64,000 nt of DNA from DATBHM01 sp963772375 (GCA_963772375.1 CAVYXG010000009.1:1-64000); one strand, 5' to 3'. Positions 37,041 to 47,980 are shown, counted from the first letter of the stretch. Program-made: numbers and translations. Notes: generated by a model from the sequence alone, not told the origin.

Positions 37041-37533
37041 CGTCGGGAACGCCCTGCGGGCGCAGTTCGGCCAGGACCTGGCCGACGTCGCCGACCGCGA
37101 CGGCCACGCCGTCGTGACGATCACGGAACCGAGGTACCGCGAGCTGATCACCGTGCTGCGGGACGACCCGGAGTTCGACTGCGACTACTTCGACTTCCTC
37201 ACGGCGGTCGACTTCCCCGACCAGCAGCAGTTCGAGGTGGTCGTCCACCTGTACTCGAACGCCCGCAACCACCACGTGCGGGTGAAGCTTCGCATCCCCC
37301 GCGACCAGCCGGTGGCGCCCAGCATCCACGACCTGTATGCGGGCGCGAACTGGTTCGAACGCGAGGCCTGGGAGCTGTTCGGCATCGTGTTCGACGGCCA
37401 TCCGCACCTCGTGAAGCTGGTGCTGCCGGAGCCGTTCGAGGGCCACCCCCTCCGCAAGGACTTCGAGCTCATGAGCCGCGTCGCCAAGCCATGGCCTGGC
37501 GCGGCCGAGGGCGAGGAGGGCGAGGAGGAGTGA
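37009..37533 (+). CDS. nuoC2: NADH-quinone oxidoreductase subunit C, second copy
   Basis: A 174-aa 30-kDa-type subunit: DYFDFLTAVDFPDQQQFEVV, then GANWFEREAWELFGIVFDGHPHLVKLVLPEPFEGHPLRKDF. GTG 37009 overlaps nuoB2 by 32 bp. The protein ends in an acidic EGEEGEEE stretch and is followed directly by nuoH2. There is no NuoD domain fused to it or next to it. Confidence 0.93.
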   Translation: MASRRPLTVPDVGNALRAQFGQDLADVADRDGHAVVTITEPRYRELITVLRDDPEFDCDYFDFLTAVDFPDQQQFEVVVHLYSNARNHHVRVKLRIPRDQPVAPSIHDLYAGANWFEREAWELFGIVFDGHPHLVKLVLPEPFEGHPLRKDFELMSRVAKPWPGAAEGEEGEEE

Positions 37534-38621
37534 CGGCCGCCGCCGCCATGCCCGCCCTGGTCGCCCACGGCCTCGGGCTGCCCGTCGCGCAGACGAACCC
37601 GTCGTTCGTGAACGACCTGTTCAACGGGTTCTGGTGGATCGTCATCGTGAAGGCGCTGCTGGTGCTGATCGTGTTCCTGTCCGCGCCGATGGTGGTCGGC
37701 TACATGGAGCACAAGGTGCTGGCGCACATGCAGCACCGCCTGGGGCCCATGTACGCGGGGGGGTTCCACGGGTGGGCGCAGCTCATCGCGGACGGGGTGA
37801 AGTTCGTCCAGAAGGAGGACGTCATCCCCAACGCCGCCGACCGATGGGTGTTCGGCCTCGCGCCGGCCGTCGCGATGATCCCGTACATCCTGCTGTTCGC
37901 CGTGATCCCGTTCGACGGCGGGATCTACGCCGAGAACCTCGACGTCGGGATCTTCTTCGTGGTCGCCGTGACCTCGATCTCGGTGATCGGGATCCTGATG
38001 GCCGGGTGGTCGAGCGCCAACAAGTTCTCGCTGATCGGCGCCCTGCGGGCCGCCGCGCAGCTGATCGCGTACGAGCTGCCGCTGATCCTCGCCGCCGTCG
38101 CCGTGGTCATGCAGGCGAGCGGCCTGGTGCCCGGCTCCGACGGCCACAGCAGCCTGTCGCTGCTGTTCATCACCGAGGCCCAGCAGAAGCTGTGGTTCGT
38201 GTTCCCGCAGATCGTCGGGTTCGTCATCTTCATGGTCGCAGCCGTGGCGGAGCTCACCCGCCCGCCGTTCGACATGCCGATCGCCGACTCCGAGATCATC
38301 TTCGGCGCGTACACCGAGTACTCGGGGCTGCGGTTCGCGTTCTTCCTGCTCGCCGAGTACGGCGGCATCGTGGCGCTGTCGGCGATCGCGTCGGTGCTGT
38401 TTCTCGGGGGGTTCCAGCCCCTTCCCTTCCTGTCGTTCATCCCGGGGTGGATGTGGATGGCGGGGAAGATCATGGGGCTCGCGTTCTTCATCATCTGGCT
38501 GCGTGCGACGTACCCGCGCCTGCGGGAGGACCAGCTCCAGCGGTTCTCGTGGGTCGGGCTGATCCCGCTGGCCCTGTTGAACCTCATGGTCACGGCGTTC
38601 CTGAAGGTGGCGGTGGGGTAG
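37530..38621 (+). CDS. nuoH2: NADH-quinone oxidoreductase subunit H, second copy
   Basis: A 363-aa membrane subunit. Signatures YMEHKVLAHMQHRLGPMYAG and AELTRPPFDMPIADSEIIFGAYTEYSG are present. GTG start 37530 in the nuoC2 stop (GTGA). Gly/Phe-rich loop FHGWAQLIADGVKFVQKED precedes the quinone-tunnel helices. Confidence 0.95.
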   Translation: MTAAAAMPALVAHGLGLPVAQTNPSFVNDLFNGFWWIVIVKALLVLIVFLSAPMVVGYMEHKVLAHMQHRLGPMYAGGFHGWAQLIADGVKFVQKEDVIPNAADRWVFGLAPAVAMIPYILLFAVIPFDGGIYAENLDVGIFFVVAVTSISVIGILMAGWSSANKFSLIGALRAAAQLIAYELPLILAAVAVVMQASGLVPGSDGHSSLSLLFITEAQQKLWFVFPQIVGFVIFMVAAVAELTRPPFDMPIADSEIIFGAYTEYSGLRFAFFLLAEYGGIVALSAIASVLFLGGFQPLPFLSFIPGWMWMAGKIMGLAFFIIWLRATYPRLREDQLQRFSWVGLIPLALLNLMVTAFLKVAVG

Positions 38622-39593
38622 ATGGCGCAGAAGATCCGGATCCGGCGCCAGGAGGGCTCGCGGACCGCGTCCGACGCCGACCTGCCCAAGCCGATCAGGG
38701 GGACCGGCCTGATCAAGGGCCTGATGGTCACCCTGAAGCACCTGCTGTCGCCGGCGATCACGCAGCAGTACCCGGAGGAGAAGCCCGATCTCCCGGCGCG
38801 GACGCGGGGCGTCATCGCGCTGAAGCAGGAGAACTGCACCGTCTGCTACAAGTGCTCGCGCGAGTGTCCGGACTGGTGCATCTACATCGACGCCCACAAG
38901 GAGACCCACGAGCCGGCCTCGGGCGGCCGCGCGCGGTCGGTGAAGGTGCTCGACCGGTTCGCCATCGACTACGCCCTGTGCATGTACTGCGGGATCTGCG
39001 TGGAGGCGTGTCCGTTCGACGCCCTGTTCTGGTCGCCGGAGTTCGAGTACGCCGAGTACGACATCCACGAGCTGATCCACGAGAAGGAACGGCTCGAGGA
39101 ATGGACGTACCACGTGAAGCCGCCGCCGGAGCTCGAGGTCGGGGCCGAACCGCCGGCCGATGCGCCGCCCGCCCCCGCACCGGCGCCGACCGCTCCGGCC
39201 GCCGCCGCCGCCCCGCCCGCCGCGCCCGTGCTCCAGGCGCAGCCGCCACTCGTCGGGCAGGAGGCCCCTCCCCAGCCCACCGGGGCCGCACCCCCCGCGC
39301 AGCCGGCCGCCCCGCCCGCCGCCACCGGCGCCGCTCCGCCCACGACGCCGGCCGGTCCCGCGGAGGGCTCGCCGGAGGAGACCACCCCGAACGTCGCCGC
39401 CGCCGGCGAGCAGACCGCCGCGCCCGTGGCCGCGGGCCCCCGGGGCGAACGCGTCGAGGTCGAGCTCGACCAGCCGACGTTCGAACGCGTCCTCGAAGAG
39501 GAGCTGGCCAAGGGGACCCAGCGCCGGGTCGCCGAGGGCAAGGCCCGCCGGGCCGCCATGCTCGAGGCCCGCAGGAAGGCGGCCGAGGGATGA
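38622..39593 (+). CDS. nuoI2: NADH-quinone oxidoreductase subunit I with a long C-terminal extension, second copy
   Basis: A 323-aa protein, almost twice the usual size. The ferredoxin core has CTVCYKCSRECP (72-83) and CMYCGICVEACP (120-131), so both [4Fe-4S] clusters can form. From about 166 an extension of about 158 residues follows: a Pro/Ala-rich linker, then a charged, probably helical end of about 45 residues (ERVEVELDQPTFERVLEEEL…). Its role is unknown. Starts immediately after the nuoH2 stop. Confidence 0.93.
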   Translation: MAQKIRIRRQEGSRTASDADLPKPIRGTGLIKGLMVTLKHLLSPAITQQYPEEKPDLPARTRGVIALKQENCTVCYKCSRECPDWCIYIDAHKETHEPASGGRARSVKVLDRFAIDYALCMYCGICVEACPFDALFWSPEFEYAEYDIHELIHEKERLEEWTYHVKPPPELEVGAEPPADAPPAPAPAPTAPAAAAAPPAAPVLQAQPPLVGQEAPPQPTGAAPPAQPAAPPAATGAAPPTTPAGPAEGSPEETTPNVAAAGEQTAAPVAAGPRGERVEVELDQPTFERVLEEELAKGTQRRVAEGKARRAAMLEARRKAAEG

Positions 39594-40159
39594 TCGCGTC
39601 CTACTCGGCGCAGGACTGGGCGTTCACCGCGGTCGCGGTCGTCGGGATCATTGCGGCGCTCCGCATGGTGACCACGAAGAACGTCGTCCACGGGGCCCTG
39701 TACCTGGTGATCGCGCTGTCGATGATCGGCGCCGGCTATCTGGTCATGGCGGCGGAGTTCGTCGCGTGGGTCCAGATCATCATCTACGTGGGCGCGATCG
39801 TGGTGCTGCTGCTGTTCGCGCTGATGCTGACCAAGGCGCCCATCGGCCGGGAGGCGCTCGACAACCAGCAGCGGGGGATCAGCTCGCTGGTGGCGCTCGC
39901 CGTGCTCGCCGGGCTGGTGTTCCTGGTGCTCGACGCGTTCCGGAACCAGACGATCCCGCTGGCCGGCCCCGCGCCGCAGACGACGACCGGACAGATCGGC
40001 GAGTCGCTGTTCCGGGCGTTCGTCGCGCCGTTCGAGATCGTGTCGATCCTGCTGCTCGCCGCCCTGATCGGCGCCATCGCCATCGCCCGCAAGGATGACC
40101 CGGTCCACTCGGAGCAACCCCCCGTCAGGACCGCCGAGACCGCCCGGAGGGAGGGCTAG
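39590..40159 (+). CDS. nuoJ2: NADH-quinone oxidoreductase subunit J, second copy
   Basis: A 189-aa membrane subunit; AEFVAWVQIIIYVGAIVVLLLFALMLT is the conserved helix 3. ATG at 39590 overlaps the nuoI2 stop. A helix near 140-158 and a charged tail finish the protein. Confidence 0.93.
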   Translation: MIASYSAQDWAFTAVAVVGIIAALRMVTTKNVVHGALYLVIALSMIGAGYLVMAAEFVAWVQIIIYVGAIVVLLLFALMLTKAPIGREALDNQQRGISSLVALAVLAGLVFLVLDAFRNQTIPLAGPAPQTTTGQIGESLFRAFVAPFEIVSILLLAALIGAIAIARKDDPVHSEQPPVRTAETARREG

Positions 40160-40489
40160 ATGCACCTGTGGCTGCCGCTCGTGTTCTCCGCCGCGCTGTT
40201 CGCGATCGGGGTGTACGGCGTGCTGGCCCGCCGCAACGCGGTGCTGATCCTGATGTCGATCGAGCTGATGCTGAACGCCGTCAACGTCAACCTCGTGGCG
40301 TTCTCGAAGGCCATCAGGAGCGGGCTGGCCACGGCGGGCGCCACCGCCGCGACCACCGGGCAGATCTTCGCGCTGTTCGTCATCACGGTGGCGGCCGCGG
40401 AGATCGGCATCGGGCTCGCGATCGTCATCCTCATCTACCGCAACCGCGAGTCCATCAACGTCGACGAGGTCAACCTCCTGAAATGGTGA
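40160..40489 (+). CDS. nuoK2: NADH-quinone oxidoreductase subunit K, second copy
   Basis: A 109-aa three-helix subunit. LMSIELMLNAVNVNLVAFS and VAAAEIGIGLAIVILIYR carry the membrane glutamates. Begins right after the nuoJ2 stop. Ends VDEVNLLKW, almost identical to NuoK1's end. Confidence 0.96.
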   Translation: MHLWLPLVFSAALFAIGVYGVLARRNAVLILMSIELMLNAVNVNLVAFSKAIRSGLATAGATAATTGQIFALFVITVAAAEIGIGLAIVILIYRNRESINVDEVNLLKW

Positions 40490-40520
40490 CCTCGGCCCGT
40501 CGGCACCGGGGGGAACGCGC

Positions 40521-42368
<1,848 letters not shown>

Positions 42369-42408
42369 GGAGGTCCAGGGGGGCAGCGGCCCCGCGGAGG
42401 AGTCGAAG

Positions 42409-43944
42409 ATGAGCGGGTGGGAGAAGACCTCGGTCACGCTGCTCACGTTCCTGCCGGCGGCGGGGGCGCTCCTGGTGGCGCTGGTCCCGGCGGGGCGCGA
42501 CCGGGCCGCGCGGGTGCTCGGCGTGCTGTTCTCGGGTGCCGCGCTCGCGGTCGGCATCGCGGTGCTGTTCGGGTTCGACTACGGCGCCGGTGGCGGGTAC
42601 CAGTTCGAGCTGCAGACCACGTGGATCAAGGCGCTCGGCGTGGGGTACCACGTGGGGCTCGACGGCATCAGCCTGCCGCTCGTCGAGCTCACGCTGCTGA
42701 CGACGTTCCTGTGCGCGGTCTACTCGCTCAACCGGATGCCGTCGGGCGGGTCGGCCAAGGCGTTCATCTCGTTGATGCTCCTGCTCGAGACGGGGATGCT
42801 CGGCACCTTCGTGGCCCTGGACCTGATGCTGTTCTTCGTCTTCTGGGAGATGGTCCTCGTCCCGATGTACTTCATGATCGGGGTGTGGGGGTCGGGCAAC
42901 CGCCAGTACGCCGCCACCAAGTTCTTCCTGTTCACGTTCTTCGGCAGCGTGTTCATGCTGCTGGCCTTCATCGGGACGGCCTTCCAGGCGCACCCGCACA
43001 CGTTCGACATCGTGCTCCTGCAGCAGAGCGGGAGCGCGATCTCCCACACGCTCCAGCTGGTCCTGTTCGGCGGGATGTTCCTGGGCTTCGCGGTGAAGGT
43101 GCCGATGTGGCCGCTCCACACCTGGCTGCCGGACGCCCACACCGAGGCGCCGACCGTCGGCTCGGTCCTGCTGGCCGGCGTCCTGCTGAAGATGGGCGCG
43201 TACGGATTCATCCGGATCGCGCTTCCGCTGCTGCCGTACGCCGCGCGGCAGTTCGCGCCATACCTGGCCGTGCTGGCGGTGATCGCGATCGTGTACGCGT
43301 CGCTGGCATGCCTCGCCCAGCGCGACCTCAAGCGGCTGATCGCGTACTCGTCGGTGGGGCACATGGGGTTCGTGATGCTAGGGATCGCGACGCTCACGCC
43401 GCTCGGGATCGACGCGGCGATCTTCGGCATGGTCGCCCACGGCGTGATCACCGGGATGCTGTTCTTCGAGGTGGGGTCGATCTACGACCGGTATCACACG
43501 CGCCAGCTGGCGGACCTCGGCGGCGGGATGATGCAGATCATGCCGCGCATGGGCGCGGTGTTCTGGCTGACGTGCATCGCGTCCCTCGGGCTGCCAGGCC
43601 TCGCGGGGTTCTGGGGCGAGGTGCTCTCGCTGTTCGCCGCGTACAACCCTGCCGCCGGCCTCTCGGTCCCGCTGTTCCGCACGCTCATGGTGTTCGGCGG
43701 GATCGGCACGATCCTCACGGCGGGCTACCTGCTGTGGACCGTCCAGCGCGTGAACATGGGCGTGTTGCCCGACCGGTGGGGCCAGTCGAGGGGCACGCTG
43801 CTCGACACCTCGCGCGGTGAGTGGGTGGCCTGGGCGCCGCTCGTCGTCCTCATGGTCCTGCTCGGACTCGTGCCCTCGCTGATCTTCGGCATCACGAACG
43901 ACGCCGTGAACGCCATCAGCCACGTGATCGGCGCGGTGCCGTGA
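42409..43944 (+). CDS. nuoM2: NADH-quinone oxidoreductase subunit M, second copy
   Basis: A 511-aa antiporter-like subunit: LFFVFWEMVLVPMYFMIGVWG, PLHTWLPDAHTEAPTVGSVLLAGVLLKMGAYG and DLKRLIAYSSVGHMGFVMLG. ATG preceded by GCGGAGGAG at 42394-42402. Lacks the Cys-containing tail of NuoM1. Confidence 0.96.
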   Translation: MSGWEKTSVTLLTFLPAAGALLVALVPAGRDRAARVLGVLFSGAALAVGIAVLFGFDYGAGGGYQFELQTTWIKALGVGYHVGLDGISLPLVELTLLTTFLCAVYSLNRMPSGGSAKAFISLMLLLETGMLGTFVALDLMLFFVFWEMVLVPMYFMIGVWGSGNRQYAATKFFLFTFFGSVFMLLAFIGTAFQAHPHTFDIVLLQQSGSAISHTLQLVLFGGMFLGFAVKVPMWPLHTWLPDAHTEAPTVGSVLLAGVLLKMGAYGFIRIALPLLPYAARQFAPYLAVLAVIAIVYASLACLAQRDLKRLIAYSSVGHMGFVMLGIATLTPLGIDAAIFGMVAHGVITGMLFFEVGSIYDRYHTRQLADLGGGMMQIMPRMGAVFWLTCIASLGLPGLAGFWGEVLSLFAAYNPAAGLSVPLFRTLMVFGGIGTILTAGYLLWTVQRVNMGVLPDRWGQSRGTLLDTSRGEWVAWAPLVVLMVLLGLVPSLIFGITNDAVNAISHVIGAVP

Positions 43945-45398
43945 ACATCGACTACCACGCCATCGCCCCCGAACTGATCATGACCGGGACCATCCTCGTG
44001 GTCCTGCTGTTCGACGCCTTCCTGTCGGAGCGGCGCAAGCAGGTGACGATGGTCGTCGGGCTGCTCGGGTCCGTGGCGGCCCTGATCGCGACGCTCACCC
44101 TGATCGGAGAGCACCGCGTGACGTTCGGCGGGATGTTCGTCGTCGACCCGTTCTCGGTGCTGTTCGACGTGTTCTTCCTGGTCTCGGCCATCGTGGTGCT
44201 GGGGCTCTCGCTGCGCTACATGCAGGACGGGCGGTACTACCAGGGCGAGTACTACGTGCTGCTGCTGTCGGCGTTCCTGGGCTGCCTGACCATGCCCTCG
44301 TCGCGCGACCTGATCATGCTGTTCATCTCGCTGGAGCTGGTCTCGGCCCCGGGGTTCCTGATCGCGGCCTTCCGCAAGACCGACCCCAAGTCGAACGAAG
44401 CCGGCCTCAAGTACTTCCTGTTCGGCGTGCTGTCATCGGCCCTGATGCTGTACGGGATGAGCCTGATCTTTGGGGTGACCGGTACCACCCGGCTCGACGG
44501 GATCGCCACCGCGCTGGCCGGGAAGGCCGGCGACCTGAACGTCACGCTCGCGGCAATCGTGCTGGTGGTGGCGGGGTTCGCGTTCAAGGTGTCGAGCGTG
44601 CCGTTCCACTTCTGGGCGCCGGACACGTACGAGGGCGCGCCGATGCCGGTGGCGGCGTTCCTGTCGGTGCCGTCGAAGGCGGCCGGGTTCGCCGGCCTGC
44701 TCCAGCTGATGTTCATCGCGTTCCTGCCGAAGGCCGACTTCTGGGCTCCGCTGTTCGCGGTGCTGTCGATCCTCACGATGACGCTGGGGAACCTCGTCGC
44801 CCTCCGCCAGCGGCAGATGGTCCGGCTGCTCGCGTACTCGAGCATCGCCCAGGCCGGGTACATGCTGCTGCCGTTCGCGCTGGCCACGGTGGGCAACGCC
44901 CAGGTCAACCACGCGGCGTTCTCGTCCGCCGTGCTGTACATCCTCGTGTACGGCGTGATGTCGCTGGGGGCGTTCGCGGTCGTGATCGGCCTGGCCCGCG
45001 AGGCGCCGGGGGCCCTGATCGAGGACTACTCGGGGATGATCCACCGCGCACCGGTGCTGGCGGTCGCCATGACCGCGTTCCTCGTGTCGCTGGGCGGCGT
45101 CCCGCCGACGGCGGGCTTCTGGGCGAAGTTCTCGATCTTCTCGGCGGCGATCTCCCGGGGCGGGCTGGGGCCGTGGCTCGCCGCCATCATGGTGATCAAC
45201 TCGGTGATCTCGCTGGGGTACTACCTGATGGTGGCCCGCACCATGGTCCTCGCGCCGGCCGTCGACGAACGCCGGGCCCGCGTGCCCGGCCTGGTCGGCG
45301 CGCTCGCGCTCCTCGGGGTGATCGTGGTCATCGCGGTCGGCATCTACCCCGACCTGTTCGCCCGGTTCCCCCAGGGCGCCACGCTGTTCGGCCCGTAG
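43941..45398 (+). CDS. nuoN2: NADH-quinone oxidoreductase subunit N, second copy
   Basis: A 485-aa antiporter-like subunit. ISLELVSAPGFLIAAF, VPFHFWAPDTYEGAPMPVAAFLSVPSKAAGFA and RQMVRLLAYSSIAQAGYML identify NuoN. GTG start within the nuoM2 stop. It closes the cluster. Confidence 0.95.
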   Translation: MNIDYHAIAPELIMTGTILVVLLFDAFLSERRKQVTMVVGLLGSVAALIATLTLIGEHRVTFGGMFVVDPFSVLFDVFFLVSAIVVLGLSLRYMQDGRYYQGEYYVLLLSAFLGCLTMPSSRDLIMLFISLELVSAPGFLIAAFRKTDPKSNEAGLKYFLFGVLSSALMLYGMSLIFGVTGTTRLDGIATALAGKAGDLNVTLAAIVLVVAGFAFKVSSVPFHFWAPDTYEGAPMPVAAFLSVPSKAAGFAGLLQLMFIAFLPKADFWAPLFAVLSILTMTLGNLVALRQRQMVRLLAYSSIAQAGYMLLPFALATVGNAQVNHAAFSSAVLYILVYGVMSLGAFAVVIGLAREAPGALIEDYSGMIHRAPVLAVAMTAFLVSLGGVPPTAGFWAKFSIFSAAISRGGLGPWLAAIMVINSVISLGYYLMVARTMVLAPAVDERRARVPGLVGALALLGVIVVIAVGIYPDLFARFPQGATLFGP

Positions 45399-45480
45399 GT
45401 CCGATCTCTCAGGAGATTCTTCGGCGCCGTCTGCGCATCCCCCGGACCGGGAACGATCTCCGGATGGGATACTGGGCGGA

Positions 45481-45580
45481 GCGAAGGGGAGTAGCCCAGG
45501 CCGGTCGGCCGTCAACACGGAGTCTCGCGGAACGAGGCCCCCGGCCCCGGCGGGAGAACACCCCCGGCAAGACCTTCGCC
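45481..45580 (+). ncRNA. yybP-ykoY (manganese) riboswitch
   Basis: The conserved blocks of the yybP-ykoY family appear in order: GCGAAGGGGAGTAGCC at the 5' side, GGCCGTCAACACGG in the middle and GGCAAGACCTTCGCC at the 3' side. Stem P1 is GCGAAGG pairing with CCTTCGC. This class binds Mn2+ and usually controls Mn exporters or membrane proteins. Here it lies 44 bp upstream of htpX. Recognition is from memory of the consensus; no covariance model was run. Confidence 0.87.
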
Positions 45581-45601
45581 GGTACTTGACGGCGGAGGTC
45601 T
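45571..45601 (+). promoter_or_regulatory. htpX: Alternative hairpin competing with riboswitch P1
   Basis: GACCTTCGCCG (45571-45581) can pair with CGGCGGAGGTC (about 45590-45600) with one G-U pair, around a GTACTTGA loop, followed by TTCTTC. The left arm uses the same CCTTCGC bases that close riboswitch stem P1, so the two folds exclude each other. Mn2+ binding would favour P1 and open this hairpin, turning htpX on. It looks like an expression platform of terminator type with a weak U tract. Confidence 0.6.
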
Positions 45602-45623
45602 TCTTCGCAAGGAGGACGGAACG

Positions 45624-46496
45624 ATGACGGGGATCAACCGGTTCAAGACCTGGATCCTCATCGCTACCCTGGGTGGCCTGTTCGTGGGGATCGGGGCCCT
45701 GCTCGGCGGGCGGCAGCTCGCGACGATCATGCTGGGGGTCGCGATCCTGTTCAACTTCGCCATGTACTGGTTCTCCGACCGCATCGCCATCGCGGCCAGC
45801 CGGTCGAAGCCCGTCACCGAGCGCGAGATGCCCGAGCTGTACTCGATCGTCCGCGAGCTGACCCAGGCCCGGAACATGCCGATGCCGGCGATCTACGTGA
45901 GCGAGATGCCCCAGCCCAACGCGTTCGCCACCGGCCGCAACCCGTCGCACGCCGCGGTGTCGGTCACGCGGGGCCTGCTGCAGATCGTCGACCACCGCGA
46001 GCTCCGCGCCGTGCTGGCGCACGAGATCTCCCACGTGGCCAACCGCGACATCGCGATCTCCTCGATCGCGGCGGCGATCGCCACCTCGATCACCTACCTG
46101 GCGCAGATGGCGTTCTGGTTCGGGGCGTTCGGGGGCGACGACCGCGAGGGCGGCGGCAGCCCGATCGTCCTGCTGCTCACGGTGCTGCTCGCGCCGATCG
46201 CCGCGATGATCATCCAGCTCGCGGTGTCCCGGTCCCGCGAGTTCCAGGCCGACGAGTCGGGCGCCGAGCTGATCCACGATCCCGAAGCCCTGGCCAGCGC
46301 GCTGCTGAAGATCGACGCGTCCGCCAAGCAGACGCCGCCGGCGACGCTCAGCCCGTCGCAGGCGCACCTGTTCATTATGAACCCATTCAGCGGGCGCAAC
46401 CGCGGCTCGATGATGGCCGGGCTGTTCTCGACCCATCCGCCGACGGAGGACCGGGTCGCCCGGCTCCGGGCGATGGCTCAGGGCCAGCCCCACTAG
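45624..46496 (+). CDS. htpX: HtpX-like M48 membrane zinc protease
   Basis: A 290-aa protease that degrades damaged membrane proteins. Zinc motif HEISH at 133-137, third-ligand region SREFQADESGAELI, and four hydrophobic segments (two at the N-terminus, two after the active site). AAGGAGGAC ribosome-binding site at 45609-45617. It follows the second nuo cluster. The leader carries a yybP-ykoY riboswitch, suggesting control by manganese. Confidence 0.95.
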   Translation: MTGINRFKTWILIATLGGLFVGIGALLGGRQLATIMLGVAILFNFAMYWFSDRIAIAASRSKPVTEREMPELYSIVRELTQARNMPMPAIYVSEMPQPNAFATGRNPSHAAVSVTRGLLQIVDHRELRAVLAHEISHVANRDIAISSIAAAIATSITYLAQMAFWFGAFGGDDREGGGSPIVLLLTVLLAPIAAMIIQLAVSRSREFQADESGAELIHDPEALASALLKIDASAKQTPPATLSPSQAHLFIMNPFSGRNRGSMMAGLFSTHPPTEDRVARLRAMAQGQPH

Positions 46497-46509
46497 CGCC
46501 GGCTCACCA

Positions 46510-47352
46510 GTGGAACACCCGCCTCCCCTCGACCTCGGGTCAGGGGAGGCGGTCGTCTCCGCCATCGTGGAGCACGACGCGTTCCTGGTGACGACGCTCG
46601 TCCGGCTGGCGGGCGTCACGCTGTACGAGGACGCGTTCGCCACGTGGTACCTGTCCGGTGTTCCGGAGGCGATGTTCAACGGGGTGATCGCCACCCGGAT
46701 GACCGAAGCCGACGCCGACCGCCGGATCGACGAGCTGGTGGGCCGGTTCAAGGAGGAGGACGTGCCGGCCATGTGGTGGGCGAGCCCGCTGTCCACGCCC
46801 GCCGACCTCGCATCGCGGCTGGCGGTGCGCGGCCTGCACCGGACCACCATGCCGGGCATGTCGCTCGACCTCGACGCGTTCACGCCTGTGGCCGTGCCGG
46901 GCGGGCTTCGCATCGAGGTCGTGCGGGACGAGGGCGGCATCGACGCCTGGATGGAGGCGAGCAGCGAGGCGTTCGGAATCGAGCCCGAGCAGCTTCCGCG
47001 GTACCGCCAGACGCCGGAGGCGGTCCTCGCCGGGGACGTGCCGGGGTGGTGCCTCACCGGGTGGTGGGAGGAACGGCCGGTCGCCACCGCGATGGTGTGC
47101 GTCGGCACCGGCGTGGCCGGCCTGTCGAACATCGCGACGATCCCGTCGCATCGCCGTCGCGGCCTGGGGGCGGCGGTCACGTCGCGCGGGCTGGAGCTGG
47201 CCCGTGACGCCGGCTACCGGACGTCGGTGCTCACGTCGACCGACTCGGGCCGCCCGCTGTACGAGGCGCTCGGGTTCGAGACGCGCTGCACGGTGGACGT
47301 GTTCGAGCTCGCGCCGGCCGGACCGCCCGGCGCTACGGCCGGAAGTTCGTGA
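46510..47352 (+). CDS. GNAT-family N-acetyltransferase
   Basis: A 280-aa protein. The C-terminal half is a GNAT fold with acetyl-CoA motif IPSHRRRGLGAAVTSRGLELARDAG and the closing GRPLYEALGFET. The N-terminal ~130 residues are unlike the catalytic domain and may be a degenerate second one. Substrate unknown. GTG start 13 bp after htpX. The end overlaps the convergent YajQ-type gene by about 20 bp. Confidence 0.83.
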   Translation: MEHPPPLDLGSGEAVVSAIVEHDAFLVTTLVRLAGVTLYEDAFATWYLSGVPEAMFNGVIATRMTEADADRRIDELVGRFKEEDVPAMWWASPLSTPADLASRLAVRGLHRTTMPGMSLDLDAFTPVAVPGGLRIEVVRDEGGIDAWMEASSEAFGIEPEQLPRYRQTPEAVLAGDVPGWCLTGWWEERPVATAMVCVGTGVAGLSNIATIPSHRRRGLGAAVTSRGLELARDAGYRTSVLTSTDSGRPLYEALGFETRCTVDVFELAPAGPPGATAGSS

Positions 47353-47827
47353 ACTGCAGGGCCACGCCGAAGTCGTGCTCCTTGACCGCCTTGATCACGA
47401 ACTGGAGGTCGTCCTTCTTCTTCGACGTCACGCGGATCTGCTCGCCCTGGATCTGGGTCTGGACCTTGGGCGGGAGGCCGCGGACGAACTTCGAGATCTC
47501 CCTGCCCTTGTCCTCGTTGATGCCCTTGTTCACGTAGACGTGCTGGCGGGAGTGGCCCTTGGCGGCCGGAAGCACCGGGCCCTCGGTGAGCGCCTTCAGC
47601 GAGATCCCGCGCTTCACCATCTTGTCCTTGAGCACCTCTCGGGCGGCGTCCAGGCGGTTCTCGGTGGAGGAACGGATCTCGAGCGCGGCCTCGTCGCGCT
47701 CGATGAGGGTGTCGGTCCCCTTGAAGTCGAACCGGGTCCCGATCTCCCGCCGGGCCTGGTCGAGGGCGTTGGTGACCTCGGCCATGTCGACCTCGGACAC
47801 GATGTCGAATGAGAAGGAGCTCGCCAT
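47333..47827 (-). CDS. YajQ-family nucleotide-binding protein (UPF0234)
   Basis: A 164-aa protein beginning ASSFSFDIVSEVDMAEVTNALDQA and ending DFGVALQFTNFRP, both diagnostic for the YajQ family. Some members bind c-di-GMP; the role here is unknown. ATG at 47827. A TACCAT box about 10 bp before the ATG suggests a leaderless transcript. Confidence 0.92.
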   Translation of the reverse strand: MASSFSFDIVSEVDMAEVTNALDQARREIGTRFDFKGTDTLIERDEAALEIRSSTENRLDAAREVLKDKMVKRGISLKALTEGPVLPAAKGHSRQHVYVNKGINEDKGREISKFVRGLPPKVQTQIQGEQIRVTSKKKDDLQFVIKAVKEHDFGVALQFTNFRP

Positions 47828-47875
47828 GACGGCACATGGTAGCGGTCCGCGGCTCGAGCCGACGTGCAGCGGTGC

Positions 47876-47881
47876 TATCCT
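47876..47881 (+). promoter_or_regulatory. Predicted -10 box of tRNA-Tyr
   Basis: TATCCT lies 15 bp before the mature tRNA 5' end. No clear -35 box was seen. Confidence 0.4.
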
Positions 47882-47895
47882 GCCGCGCGTTCCCC

Positions 47896-47980
47896 GGGAG
47901 GGTGCCCGAGCGGCCAAAGGGAGCGGTCTGTAAAATCGCCGGCGATGCCTACGGAGGTTCGAATCCTCCCCCTCCCACCA
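47896..47980 (+). tRNA. tRNA-Tyr (GTA anticodon)
   Basis: A complete class II tRNA with acceptor GGGAGGG/CCCTCCC, D-arm GCCCGAGCGGCCAAAGGG, anticodon loop CTGTAAA (anticodon GTA), a long variable arm as expected for bacterial Tyr, T-arm GGAGGTTCGAATCCTCC and an encoded CCA end. Confidence 0.96.

Noticed and set aside
37480..37540. Possible nuoD remnant between nuoC2 and nuoH2
   Set aside because: Stop and start overlap (GTGA). There is no extra sequence to hold a remnant.
45398..45480. Terminator after nuoN2
   Set aside because: CTCAGGAGATTCTTC and a GC-rich stretch are present but no stable hairpin with a T run was found.
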